Shown here piece after piece: positions 8,884 to 17,741 of a stretch of 64,000 nt of DNA. Made by a program: the position numbers and the translations under genes. Under the pieces are notes generated by a model, which did no database searches, had not been told where the DNA came from, and was given only the letters and a program-made list of their open reading frames with translations. Source of the stretch: Gammaproteobacteria bacterium (GTDB lineage Bacteria > Pseudomonadota > Gammaproteobacteria > Burkholderiales > Rhodocyclaceae). Each line of letters starts with the position of its first letter. Positions within the stretch are counted from its first letter, which is position 1. Location: NCBI GenBank assembly GCA_029289235.1, contig JARFTZ010000048.1, positions 124,001 through 188,000 on the forward strand. Direction: 5' to 3'.

Positions 8884-9498
8884 ATGAACGAAAGCAGCAA
8901 GGAAGAACGCCACGCCCAGCGCATGGCGCGCAAGAAGGCCGTGGTCGACGAGGCCATCGCCGCCGCGCAGCAGGAGCGCGGTGTGCTCGTCGTCAACACC
9001 GGAACCGGCAAGGGCAAGTCGTCGGCGGCGTTCGGCGTCGTTGCCCGCGCGCTCGGGCATGGCATGCAGGTCGCCGTCATCCAGTTCGTCAAGGGGCGTT
9101 CCGATACCGGCGAGGAAGCCTTCTTCAAGCAGGCAGCCAATCCGGAAAAATTGCACTGGCATGTGACCGGCGAAGGCTTCACCTGGGAGATTCAGAATCT
9201 CGACCGCGATGTGGCGACGGCGCGGGCGGCCTGGGAGCTGGCCTGCCGCTATCTCGCCGACCCGGATTTCGGCCTCGTCGTGCTCGACGAGATGACCTAT
9301 GCCTTCAAGTACGGCTGGCTCGACCTGCCGGCGGTGCTCGACGTGCTGGCGAAGCGGCCGCCGCTGCAGCACGTCATCATCACCGGCCGCGCCGCACCCG
9401 AGGCGCTGGTCGCCACCGCCGATACCGTCACCGATATGACGATGGTCAAGCATGCGTTCAAGGCCGGCGTCAAGGCCATGCCCGGACTGGAGTGGTGA
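8884..9498 (+). CDS. cobO: Cob(I)yrinic acid a,c-diamide adenosyltransferase (CobO/BtuR)
   Basis: 204 residues. This ATP:corrinoid adenosyltransferase of the CobA/CobO/BtuR family attaches the 5'-deoxyadenosyl ligand to cobalt. The P-loop-like NTGTGKGKSSAAFG at about residues 39-52 is the family hallmark, followed by VIQFVKGRSDTGEE and VLDEMTYAFKYGWLD. A polar helical N-terminal extension (KEERHAQRMARKKAV) is common in this family. The start ATG 8884 lies just after the btuD stop. It acts next to CobB in the same operon. Confidence 0.94.
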   Translation: MNESSKEERHAQRMARKKAVVDEAIAAAQQERGVLVVNTGTGKGKSSAAFGVVARALGHGMQVAVIQFVKGRSDTGEEAFFKQAANPEKLHWHVTGEGFTWEIQNLDRDVATARAAWELACRYLADPDFGLVVLDEMTYAFKYGWLDLPAVLDVLAKRPPLQHVIITGRAAPEALVATADTVTDMTMVKHAFKAGVKAMPGLEW

Positions 9499-9500
9499 AA

Positions 9501-10784
9501 ATGCCTTCATGCCCCGCTTTCCTCGTCGCCGCGCCCGCCTCAGGCCAGGGCAAGACCACCGTCGTCGCCGCGCTGGCGCGACTGCACACCCGCCTCGGCC
9601 GCAAGGTGCGCGTCTTCAAGTGCGGCCCGGATTTTCTCGACCCGCAGATTCATGCCATCGCCAGCGGCGCGCCGTGCCAGAACGTCGACCTGTGGATGTG
9701 CGGCGCGGACGATATCGCCTGGCGGCTGGCCGAAGCAGCGCGTGACGCCGACCTGATCCTCGTCGAAGGCGTCATGGGCCTGTATGACGGCACGCCGTCC
9801 GCCGCCGAACTGGCACGCCAGCTCGGCCTGCCGATTCTCGCCGTGATCGACGGCGCGTCAATGGCCAACAGCTTCGGCGCCATCGCCTTCGGCCTCAAGA
9901 ACTACCGGCCCGGCACCCCGTTGAACGCCGCCTTCGCCAACCGCGTCGGCAGTCCGTATCACGCCGAATTGCTGGAAAAGAGCCTCCCGCCCGATATCGC
10001 GTGGTATGGCGCCCTGCCTCGCGACGCCGAAGCCGCGATGCCGGAACGCCACCTCGGCCTGCTGCCCGCCGCCGAGATTGAAGGATTGAATCAACGCATC
10101 GACCGCATGGCCGACCGGCTGGCGACGACCGCCGCCGCGCAACTGCCGCCGCCGGTCGAGTTCAAGGATGTACCGCCGCCGGCCATCCCTCCCTTGCTGA
10201 AAGGCAAGACGATCGCCGTCGCGCGGGACGCGGCGTTCTGCTTCCTCTACCCGGCCAACGTCGACTGCCTGCAACGCCTCGGCGCGACGCTCCTCTACTT
10301 CTCGCCGCTCAAGGATGCCGCGCTGCCACTTTGCGACGCCGTCTGGCTACCGGGTGGCTACCCGGAACTGCACGGCCCGGCGCTCGCCGGCAACCGGCCG
10401 CTCTGGGCGGCGCTGGCCGCGCACGTCGACGCCGGCAAGCCCTTGCTCGCCGAATGCGGCGGCATGATGGCGCTGTTCGAATCGATGACCGGTATAGATG
10501 GTGACGAATCGCCGCTCGCCGGCCTGCTGCCGGGCAAGGTCGTCATGCAGAAGCGGCTGGCCGGCCTCGGCATGCAGGAAGTCGCGCTGCCCGAAGGTAC
10601 GCTGCGCGGCCATGCGTTTCATTACTCACGCGCCGAAACCGCGCTTGAACCAGTGTGTACCACCGTGCGCGCCGACGGCCGCCCCGGCGAAGCGGTCTAT
10701 CGCCGCCAGCGGCTGACTGCGAGCTACATGCACCTCTACTTCCCGTCGAATCCGGCCGCAGTGGCGCGCCTCCTCCTGGCATGA
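9501..10784 (+). CDS. cobB: Cobyrinate a,c-diamide synthase (CobB/CbiA)
   Basis: 427 residues from ATG 9501, with GGAG 8-12 bases upstream; a GTG at 9495 would overlap the cobO stop and is an alternative. The enzyme amidates carboxylates a and c of the corrin ring using glutamine and ATP. The N-terminal dethiobiotin-synthetase-like P-loop is APASGQGKTTVVAAL, with EGVMGLYDG downstream. The C-terminal class I glutamine amidotransferase domain has the nucleophile Cys in LLAECGGMMALFESM and the His in YMHLYFPSN. Length is normal. Confidence 0.95.
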   Translation: MPSCPAFLVAAPASGQGKTTVVAALARLHTRLGRKVRVFKCGPDFLDPQIHAIASGAPCQNVDLWMCGADDIAWRLAEAARDADLILVEGVMGLYDGTPSAAELARQLGLPILAVIDGASMANSFGAIAFGLKNYRPGTPLNAAFANRVGSPYHAELLEKSLPPDIAWYGALPRDAEAAMPERHLGLLPAAEIEGLNQRIDRMADRLATTAAAQLPPPVEFKDVPPPAIPPLLKGKTIAVARDAAFCFLYPANVDCLQRLGATLLYFSPLKDAALPLCDAVWLPGGYPELHGPALAGNRPLWAALAAHVDAGKPLLAECGGMMALFESMTGIDGDESPLAGLLPGKVVMQKRLAGLGMQEVALPEGTLRGHAFHYSRAETALEPVCTTVRADGRPGEAVYRRQRLTASYMHLYFPSNPAAVARLLLA

Positions 10785-10826
10785 GGAGCTTCGAAATGCG
10801 CGCCTTCACCCAATCAGGACAATCAC

Positions 10827-11774
10827 ATGCCCCGCACTAGCCTTCCCGCATCGTTTTTCGGCATGGTGCTGGGCCTTTCCGGACTGGGACAGGCGTGGCG
10901 TCTGGCCGGGAAACTCTGGGGCATGCCGCCGCTCATCGGCGAAGCGGTGTTGCTGCTGGCCGGGCTGGTTTGGGCCGCCTTGTTCATCGCCTATCTGCTG
11001 CAAGCCTTGCGCCACCCGGCCGCCGTACGCAATGAGTTCCTGCATCCCGTGCAGGGCAGTACGCCGGCGTTGCTGGCCATCTCGACCCTGCTTGTCGTTC
11101 TGGCTGTGTTGCCCTATTCACGGATCGCCGCCTGGTCCCTCACCACGCTGGGGATTGCCGGCCACCTGGCGTTCTCCCTCTGGCATACCGGCACCTTGTG
11201 GAAGGGCGGGCGGGATGCGCACGACACCTTGCCAACCCTCTACCTGCCAACCGTGGCCGGCAACTTCACCAGTGCCGCCGCCCTGGGCGGACTGGGTCAT
11301 GCCGATTGGGGCTGGCTGTTCCTTGGGGCCGGATTCTTTTCCTGGCTGGCGCTCGAATCGCTGATCATCCAGCGTCTGTGGCAACGCAACAGCGTGCCGG
11401 TCATGCAGCGGCCGTTGCTCGGCATCCAGTTCGCGCCGCCGGTGGTCTGCGCCATGGCCTGGCTGATGCTCGCCCCCGACAGCAGCGACCATTGGCTGTT
11501 GATGCTCTGGGGCTACGGCCTGTTTCAACTGCTTCTGGGAATCCGTTTGGGTGCGTGGCTGGGCGAACAACCGTTTGCACCCTCGTATTGGGCCTACACC
11601 TTCGGCATCGCCTCCGCCACGGTGTGCGGGTTGAAACTGGCGCTGGCCGGAGTACCTTCTGCAAAGGTGTTGGCCGTCCCGGTTTTCGTGGGCGCCAACG
11701 GCTTCATCGGTTATCTGGCGTTGCGCACGATGCAGCTGTTTTTTTCCCGGCTATTGCCCAGGCCAATGAACTGA
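10827..11774 (+). CDS. TDT/SLAC1-family transporter (TehA-like)
   Basis: 315 residues with about ten hydrophobic helices. Family-type segments include SFFGMVLGLSGLGQAWR at the start, LPTLYLPTVAGNFTSA in the middle and GIQFAPPVVCAMAWL. TehA/SLAC1 proteins are anion channels or dicarboxylate/tellurite-resistance transporters; the substrate cannot be read from sequence. It follows cobB by 42 bases on the same strand and may share its transcript, but a role in B12 metabolism is not implied. It converges with the leftward polyene operon. Confidence 0.85.
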   Translation: MPRTSLPASFFGMVLGLSGLGQAWRLAGKLWGMPPLIGEAVLLLAGLVWAALFIAYLLQALRHPAAVRNEFLHPVQGSTPALLAISTLLVVLAVLPYSRIAAWSLTTLGIAGHLAFSLWHTGTLWKGGRDAHDTLPTLYLPTVAGNFTSAAALGGLGHADWGWLFLGAGFFSWLALESLIIQRLWQRNSVPVMQRPLLGIQFAPPVVCAMAWLMLAPDSSDHWLLMLWGYGLFQLLLGIRLGAWLGEQPFAPSYWAYTFGIASATVCGLKLALAGVPSAKVLAVPVFVGANGFIGYLALRTMQLFFSRLLPRPMN

Positions 11775-11798
11775 GTGCGAAGGAGACCCAACGGGTTT

Positions 11799-12905
11799 TC
11801 AGGCTGTCTCGGCTGCCACAAAGCGCAGCAACGAATGACTGATGCCCAGGTCGTCAATGGTTTCCGCGAGGCGCAGTCCATTCCGTTCCGCGCATGCTGC
11901 AATTGCGGTTGACTCGTGCATCTTGCTGTTCCCGCTGGCGATCGAGGTGAAGTACGGCGAGGTGTTGATCAGGCAATAGCTGGCGATATCGTATTTTTGG
12001 CGATCCCAGAAGGTGTCAAGGATCCAGATCGACCCCCCGGGGCTGAGCGCCACCGCCGCCCTCCTGAAAATATGGCCGATGGCGTCAAGACTGAAGCAGG
12101 TGAGGAACTGGCTCATCCAGATGGCATCCATTCCACCTGGGAACGGCGCGTCGAAATCGAGGACGTCGAGCGGATATAGCTCGGCACGCGCAATCATCCC
12201 GGCGTCTTCCAGCGTCATCCGGGCCCGGGCAAGCTGAATGGGCAGATCGAGCAGAGTGACGCGGACGTCAGAATCGTGATTCAGACAGCGCAACGTCCAC
12301 TTTCCGGTGTTGGCCCCGATATCCAGCAAACGTCGCGGCTTATGCGAAAAAACAGGCGCAAGCGCCTGGGAGAAGGCGGAATCGGAATAGTAATGGTCGA
12401 AATCGAACCAGCTGGTGCGCGCCGGCTCGGGAAGATCCGAAAGACCTTCGTAGATCGTTCGCCAGTCGCCCAGCGCTTTCAGACCGAGCGGCTTTTCTGC
12501 GCGCAGGCAGGCGTCCAGCCGGAACAGTCCTTCGTAGCAAACGTCATGGATGTAGTTGAGGTTGATCTGGGTCAGCTCGTCGTGAAGGATGTTGTCGCCG
12601 ACGCGGGTAAGCAGGTAGCGCCCGTTTCTCCGCTTGACGACGCCGGCAGACAGCGCCGTTTCCAGCACCACGGAGATGGCGTATTCGGAAAGGCTGCCCG
12701 CCGCCGCCAGGTCGGCAACTGTTGCACCCTCCTCGCCTGCTGTTTCGATGTGCGCCAGCAGCCCGCTTTTCCAGGCGACGCGAACGCACTGGAAGACGAT
12801 CGGACCAAAGGCAATGCGTTGCGCTTCAAAGCGAGCGTCCAGACCGCGCAAGCGTGCGGGGGCGAATTCGATATTCTCTTCAATTGACTCGGTCGTTGCG
12901 TTCAT
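11799..12905 (-). CDS. Class I SAM-dependent methyltransferase with N-terminal winged-helix domain
   Basis: 368 residues and the last gene of the polyene operon. An N-terminal dimerisation/winged-helix-like region (ATVADLAAAGSLSEYAISVV, residues ~60-80) precedes a Rossmann methyltransferase domain with motif I LLDIGANTGKWTLRCL and VTLLDLPIQLARARM. This layout is that of Methyltransf_2 type O-methyltransferases acting on phenolic or small aromatic substrates. It lies 21 bases after the hydrolase-radical SAM gene. By position it may methylate the aryl head or a modification of the polyene; that is inference. Confidence 0.82.
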   Translation of the reverse strand: MNATTESIEENIEFAPARLRGLDARFEAQRIAFGPIVFQCVRVAWKSGLLAHIETAGEEGATVADLAAAGSLSEYAISVVLETALSAGVVKRRNGRYLLTRVGDNILHDELTQINLNYIHDVCYEGLFRLDACLRAEKPLGLKALGDWRTIYEGLSDLPEPARTSWFDFDHYYSDSAFSQALAPVFSHKPRRLLDIGANTGKWTLRCLNHDSDVRVTLLDLPIQLARARMTLEDAGMIARAELYPLDVLDFDAPFPGGMDAIWMSQFLTCFSLDAIGHIFRRAAVALSPGGSIWILDTFWDRQKYDIASYCLINTSPYFTSIASGNSKMHESTAIAACAERNGLRLAETIDDLGISHSLLRFVAAETA

Positions 12906-12926
12906 CGCAAATCTTTCTTTTGGAGA

Positions 12927-14747
12927 TCAGAAACGGGGACAGGCCAGACACGCTTCGGGCGGTTTGTCGCTGAGCATGCGGTCGCGATGCCGGATCATCG
13001 CGGGGCCGTCCCACCAGGCGCCGACGCCGTCGTGGTGGATATTGCCGATGACGGCCTCGGGCTGGCAGTCGCACAGCGTCAGGTTGCCGTCGACATTGAC
13101 CGGAATGCTCTGCCAGGGCGACAGGCAGTGCGTGTGCCGCGTCGCCCGGGCGGCAATGTTTTCGCCACGCAGGAGGAGGTAGTCGAGGTACTGTCGATCG
13201 AGGGCGAACTCCTCCAGTCCGTGCACCGAAAGCACGGGCAGGCGGCGGGCGGCCGCGCGTCTGAGGGCTCGGCGGATCGTGCCGCGCTGCTCCGGGGACA
13301 GCGTGTGATGTAGCGACCTCGCCTGGTTGGACGGGAAGTTCAGGTCGGAAACCATCAGGGCATCGAGCTCGTGTTCGGCAGAAAAATCGACAATCGCCTC
13401 GAACTCGACGACCGTATCTCCCGTGAGCGCGGTGAACGCCGCGGTGCTTATCGCGACTCCGAGACGGCGACGGGTGGCGCTGAATCTCCCGATGTTTTCA
13501 CTGATCCGGGCCATCTCGCTACCGGGGCGAATCCGCTCGGCGATGGCCTGGTCAACCGCATCGAGACTGAAGGTGATTGCCGCGAGGCCGGATCGGCAAA
13601 GCGCCTCCGCCATCTCTGCGTCCAGCAACATCGCGTTGGTGACGAGTCCGACCCGTCGTCCAGCGGCCACCGCGAGCCGGATGAAATCGACGACCTCCGG
13701 ATGCAGCAGCGGTTCGCCGAGGCCCACCAGGACGATCCGGCAGGCATGCGGAAGATGCTCGAGCACGCGGGCGAACTCCTCGCGCGGCATGAATCGCGAT
13801 TTCACCTTGAGCCGTGTCCGCGCGCAGGCGGGGCAGCCCAGATTGCAGCGCGTGGTGATTTCGATGTTGGCGATGGTCGGTTCCGCGCCAGCGATCATGC
13901 CGGGGCGGAACGCTTCACCTCTGGCGCGATGCGCGGCGGGGCTGGCGTCGACATGGCGGGCGGAATCGGGCCACGTGGAAAAGAAGGATCTCAATTCCGG
14001 CATCATGTCGAACAGCAGGCGCTGATTGGCTGTGCATTCCCCCGCACGGGGGCGAACGGCATCATCGACGGCCCGGCAGACCGCGTCGATGGCCATCCCG
14101 GACTTTTCTCCGGTAAAAAGATGATGCCTCGCGCCGGCAATGCGCATTTGCCGCAACGGGCCGTCCAGACGTTTTTCTCGCCAGAGGCCGGCGGCGGCGA
14201 CGGGAACGAGTTCGTCGTCCTCGCCGTGCAGCAGCAGAACTGGCGCCGGAACGGCGATCGGGCCGTGCCGTGCGAGGCGATTGATCAGCGAGACGAGTGC
14301 GCCGACATCATGCAGGAGATTTTCCTGTCCGGCAGTGTGCTCGGCCCAGCGCTGCGCGTAGCCGAGATCGATGAGCGGCGGTGTGGCGCAAAGGACGAGC
14401 AGTCGCAGCGCGTCCAGACTGGCCGGGTCGGTGGTCAGGCGGCGGGCGATTTCGGCGAGCAGCAAGGTGCCGCCGGTCGAATGTCCGAGCAGCACCAGCT
14501 TGCGACCTGCGCTGCGCTGTCTGTCGATGGCGGTCGCCAGCACGGAAAGAAAAGCCGCTTCGTCGAACGGCGGCGAAGCGGAGTTGTCGTGCGCCGGCAG
14601 GCAGAGGTTCGTCACCGCATCTGTTCCGTAACGGCGTGCGATCGCCGCCTCGAGCGTTGCCAGATCGGCGGGGCGGCCAAGATAGCCGTGAACCAGCAGA
14701 ATCCCGACAGCATTGTCGCGCGCTGAGCCCCCTCGGGAGAAGGTCAT
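12927..14747 (-). CDS. Alpha/beta-hydrolase fused to radical SAM/SPASM protein
   Basis: 606 residues. The N-terminal half is an alpha/beta hydrolase: GILLVHGYLGRPADL (oxyanion region), nucleophile Ser in LLGHSTGGTLLLAE (residue ~100), acid in LLLHGEDDELVPV and His in GARHHLFTG. The C-terminal half is a radical SAM domain with CNLGCPACART (CX3CX2C) following ITTR, then GLGEPLLHP. It ends in a short SPASM-like Cys region (CLSPWQSIPVNVDGNLTLCD, and CLACPRF at the end). The gene overlaps the upstream glycosyltransferase by four bases. The domain pairing is unusual; a role in tailoring a polyene is inferred only from the operon. The reading frame is continuous, so this is not an assembly of two overlapping genes. 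Confidence 0.85.
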   Translation of the reverse strand: MTFSRGGSARDNAVGILLVHGYLGRPADLATLEAAIARRYGTDAVTNLCLPAHDNSASPPFDEAAFLSVLATAIDRQRSAGRKLVLLGHSTGGTLLLAEIARRLTTDPASLDALRLLVLCATPPLIDLGYAQRWAEHTAGQENLLHDVGALVSLINRLARHGPIAVPAPVLLLHGEDDELVPVAAAGLWREKRLDGPLRQMRIAGARHHLFTGEKSGMAIDAVCRAVDDAVRPRAGECTANQRLLFDMMPELRSFFSTWPDSARHVDASPAAHRARGEAFRPGMIAGAEPTIANIEITTRCNLGCPACARTRLKVKSRFMPREEFARVLEHLPHACRIVLVGLGEPLLHPEVVDFIRLAVAAGRRVGLVTNAMLLDAEMAEALCRSGLAAITFSLDAVDQAIAERIRPGSEMARISENIGRFSATRRRLGVAISTAAFTALTGDTVVEFEAIVDFSAEHELDALMVSDLNFPSNQARSLHHTLSPEQRGTIRRALRRAAARRLPVLSVHGLEEFALDRQYLDYLLLRGENIAARATRHTHCLSPWQSIPVNVDGNLTLCDCQPEAVIGNIHHDGVGAWWDGPAMIRHRDRMLSDKPPEACLACPRF

Positions 14748-15958
14748 GATTTCTCCAGCTGCGAGACCAGTTGCTCCGCGCCGCGATAGCGACTCAGGTG
14801 CCGGGCCGCCGAGTCGAGACGCTCCGCCAGTCCGCCGTTGGCGAGAAACGCTGCAATTTCGTCGGCCAGTTGCTGCGTCGGGCGTGCCAGGAAAGCGGCA
14901 TCGATGTCCGTGGCGTGACCGCCGAAAACCACGCCGCGCAGCAAGCGATGTCCGCAGCCGATGCGTTCAAGGCACACCCCGTTCTGGGCCTGTTCCGGTT
15001 GCATGGGCAGAACGAAAACGGGGGTGTGCTGGCGCAAGGCCTCGAATATCAGGCCCTGGCCGCCGTGACAGACGACGAGCGCGGCGCGTGGCAGCACCTG
15101 TTCCACTGGCAGAAAATCGAATACGGCGAGGCGTGCCGGGTCCACGGGCAATTCGTCGGGAGCCTGTTGCCCGCCAAGGCCCAACGCGACCGAACACCCG
15201 ATGTGCCAGAGCGCCTCAACGAGATGCGGCAACCATCCCGCCGGCACGCTCCCCGTGCCGAAGGCGACATAGGCAATCGGGCCGCGCAGCGTATCGAGTT
15301 TCTGCAGGTCGACGTCGTGGTGTGGCCAGTTGTGCCAGAGCACCTGCCCGACATGGCAATAGGTCGGCTGCTCTGGCAACGGCTGAAACTCCGGGGTGTC
15401 CCATAGAAACGTGCGTTTCCCTTCAAGGAGTTGCCAGATGTCCTCAATCGCCGGCAGCCCCAGGCGGGTGAGCGCCGGTCGAAGGCGTTGCGCACAGGTT
15501 TCGCGGAAGAAACTCAGCGCCCTGGCCTGTTCCTGTTCGCCCGGCTCGTTTTTTGCGAACCCGAGCACCTCGGCACACGCCGGGGTCATGGCACCGCAGA
15601 TCAGCGAATCGTAGGGAACCCCCGCCAGGGCCGCCGAAACCGGACCGGTGAAGCGAAACACGCCCAACACGGCATCCGGGCGCAGCGTGCGCAACAATTC
15701 GACTTCGGCGTGCACGCAGGCCTCGAAACGCTCCGGTCTGAACCACGAGAAACCGGGCAATGGCGCGGCGTCGGCTTCCTGAATGTCGGGAAGGATGACA
15801 TAACGCCCCTCGCCGATGCGATCCAGAAAAGCCGTGCGTCGGGCCGAGACCGCGAGAAACACTTCGTGCCCGCGCGCTTCGAGTGCGTGACGCAGGGCCA
15901 GGCTTTTTGCGATGTGGGAGAGCGTGTTGTTGCAGGGCGTGAGCAGATAGCGGCTCAT
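14744..15958 (-). CDS. GT1/MGT-type glycosyltransferase
   Basis: 404 residues with a GT-B fold plan. The N-terminal acceptor half begins LTPCNNTLSHIAKSLALRHA and EARGHEVFLAVSAR. The C-terminal donor half has YVAFGTGSVPAGWLPHLVEA and the donor-site CHGGQGLIFEALRQHTPVFV followed by PMQPEQAQNG, the equivalent of the HCG...P...DQ.xNA motif of UDP-glycosyltransferases. Such enzymes glycosylate lipids, carotenoids or polyketides. It overlaps the next gene by ATGA. Canonical APE clusters carry a GT2-acyltransferase fusion and not, to my knowledge, this type, so it is an extra tailoring enzyme. Confidence 0.86.
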   Translation of the reverse strand: MSRYLLTPCNNTLSHIAKSLALRHALEARGHEVFLAVSARRTAFLDRIGEGRYVILPDIQEADAAPLPGFSWFRPERFEACVHAEVELLRTLRPDAVLGVFRFTGPVSAALAGVPYDSLICGAMTPACAEVLGFAKNEPGEQEQARALSFFRETCAQRLRPALTRLGLPAIEDIWQLLEGKRTFLWDTPEFQPLPEQPTYCHVGQVLWHNWPHHDVDLQKLDTLRGPIAYVAFGTGSVPAGWLPHLVEALWHIGCSVALGLGGQQAPDELPVDPARLAVFDFLPVEQVLPRAALVVCHGGQGLIFEALRQHTPVFVLPMQPEQAQNGVCLERIGCGHRLLRGVVFGGHATDIDAAFLARPTQQLADEIAAFLANGGLAERLDSAARHLSRYRGAEQLVSQLEKS

Positions 15959-15998
15959 GCGACCCGTCCCCCTCCTCCCCCGATCTGCGGTGGCAAAC

Positions 15999-16442
15999 TT
16001 ATTCGGCCAGCTTGACGACGGTCCCTTTCAAGGCCACGCCGGACATCAGCGCGCCGCTGCCGCACATGTACTCGGTTTCGCTGCTGCGCTCGTTGTTCTT
16101 GTAGTTGCTCTTGATGTTGATGACCGCATTGCCCCCTTCCTTTTGGGCGCGCTCCTGAAGTTCGAGCACCGCGCTCAGGAACACCCATTCGCACGCTTCC
16201 TTGTCCGACTTGTTGAAGCCGTTGGTCTTCTTGTTGGTTTTCCACTCGCCGAATTCCTTGACGACTCGGGGATGTTTCTGGTTGCCGAAAAACAGCTTGA
16301 TCGACGGGTCGAGCTTGTCCCTGGCGGCTTCGGTCGCCAGGGCGTCTTCCAGCGGATGCATGCGCTGATCGTCGCGGGCGAACGTGTTGGCAGAGGCGGC
16401 CAGTGCGGCGAGGGTGAGGGTCAAAGGCAGGAGTTTGTTCAT
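15999..16442 (-). CDS. Small exported protein of the polyene operon (often misnamed excinuclease subunit)
   Basis: 147 residues with a signal peptide (LLPLTLTLAALAASANTFA). The mature part is Lys-rich (EWKTNKKTNGFNKSDKEACEW) and ends with a segment GGNAVINIKSNYKNNERSS followed by CGSGALMSGVALKGTVVKL. The GGNAV(I/V)xI pattern resembles the core of YbjQ/UPF0145-type small proteins, suggesting a similar small beta-alpha fold. Homologues I recall near such clusters carry a misleading excinuclease ATPase label; there is no ATPase motif here. Likely periplasmic; function unknown. It has two Cys that could form a disulfide. Confidence 0.72.
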   Translation of the reverse strand: MNKLLPLTLTLAALAASANTFARDDQRMHPLEDALATEAARDKLDPSIKLFFGNQKHPRVVKEFGEWKTNKKTNGFNKSDKEACEWVFLSAVLELQERAQKEGGNAVINIKSNYKNNERSSETEYMCGSGALMSGVALKGTVVKLAE

Positions 16443-16480
16443 TTTTGTTTTCTTTCATTGCAGTTGGCGAAAGCCGCCAT

Positions 16481-17686
16481 TCAATCCAGGCGGCGAAAAA
16501 TCAGGCACGCATTGGTGCCGCCGAAACCGAAACTGTTGCTCATGACGGAATCGAAACGGCGCTCTTCGCTGGCGAGCAGGATGGGGAAATCCCGGCACGC
16601 CGGGTCGAGCTCGGATACATTGGCGCAACCGCTGACAAAGCCGCGATTGAGCATCAGCAGAGAAAAAATCGCTTCCTGCGCCGCGGTGGCGGCAATCGAA
16701 TGCCCGCTCAGCCCCTTGGTCGAGGAGAGCGGCGGAATATTACACCCGAATACGGCGCGAACGGCCTCGAGTTCGCTGAGATCGCCGCGCACGGTGGAGG
16801 TCGCATGGGCATTGATGTAGCCGATCGGCGTGTCGGTTTCTGCCAGCGCAAGACGCATGGCCCGGGCGGCGCCTTCCGCGGCAGGGGAAACCATGTCCGC
16901 GCCGTCGCAGCACGCGCCATAGCCGGCGACTTCGCCGTGGATCGTGGCCCCCCTTTTCCGGGCATGCTCGAGTTCCTCCAGCACAAGGATGCCGGCGCCC
17001 CCGGCAATCACGAAGCCGTCGCGACCGGCATCGAAGGGGCGGGAGGCCGTGGCATCGTTGTAGGCCGTGGACAGCGCGCCCATCGCATCGAACAGGGCGG
17101 TGGAAGTCCAGCGAACCTCTTCCGCGCCGCCGGCAAAAACGATGTCCTGCCGGCCGGCGCGAATCAGGTCCACTCCGTTGCCGATGCAGTGGGCCGAGGT
17201 GGCGCAAGCGGAGGTGAGCGAATAGCTGGTGCCCTGGATGCCGAAGGCGGTGGACAGGCAGGCGGAGGTCGTGTTGCCCATCACTCGCGGCACGGTGTAG
17301 GGCAGCACCTTGGCGAGCCCGGACTGGCGCAGCAGATCGGCCGCCTGCACGTGTTCGAACGGGGAGCCGACCCCGGACCCGACGACGAGCCCGGTACGCG
17401 GGTGCGAGAGCAGACGGTTTTCGATGCGCGCGTCGTCCACGGCCCGTCGCATCGCGTGGTAGGCATAGAGCGATGCGTCGCCCATGAACCGGCGAAGCTT
17501 GCGGTCAACCGGCGGCTCGCCAGCGAGGTCGGGGATTCCGGCAACATGGCTGCGCAGCCCCAGCTCGGCGTATTCGGGCACATGCCTGATGCCGGAACGG
17601 CTGTGACGCAAGGCGTCTTCAACCGTGTCCGGATCGTTCCCCAGGCAGGAGACAATCCCCATGCCCGTAACCACGACGCGACGCAC
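16481..17686 (-). CDS. Beta-ketoacyl-ACP synthase (fourth ketosynthase of the cluster)
   Basis: 401 residues from a GTG start at 17686 (VVVTGMGIVSCLGND). The thiolase-fold triad is intact: Cys in TSACATSAHCIG, His in INAHATSTVRGD and His in KGLSGHSIAATAA. The C-terminal NSFGFGGTNACLIFRR is typical of FabB/FabF. It lies beyond the ketosynthase that normally closes the APE gene order, flanked by two small exported proteins, so it is additional. It could extend the polyene, make another acyl chain, or use a different starter; the sequence does not say which. Confidence 0.9.
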   Translation of the reverse strand: MRRVVVTGMGIVSCLGNDPDTVEDALRHSRSGIRHVPEYAELGLRSHVAGIPDLAGEPPVDRKLRRFMGDASLYAYHAMRRAVDDARIENRLLSHPRTGLVVGSGVGSPFEHVQAADLLRQSGLAKVLPYTVPRVMGNTTSACLSTAFGIQGTSYSLTSACATSAHCIGNGVDLIRAGRQDIVFAGGAEEVRWTSTALFDAMGALSTAYNDATASRPFDAGRDGFVIAGGAGILVLEELEHARKRGATIHGEVAGYGACCDGADMVSPAAEGAARAMRLALAETDTPIGYINAHATSTVRGDLSELEAVRAVFGCNIPPLSSTKGLSGHSIAATAAQEAIFSLLMLNRGFVSGCANVSELDPACRDFPILLASEERRFDSVMSNSFGFGGTNACLIFRRLD

Positions 17687-17741
17687 TGCCCTTGTTCCCC
17701 CTGTTCCGATGTTGTGGCGCGATGGCGCGTTGAGCGACAGC

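Noticed and set aside
10785-10826. Small ORF between cobB and the TDT transporter
   Set aside because: Only 42 bases, no start with ribosome site.
15999-16442. Excinuclease ATPase subunit label for the small exported protein
   Set aside because: No Walker motifs; a signal peptide and 147 residues do not fit UvrA.
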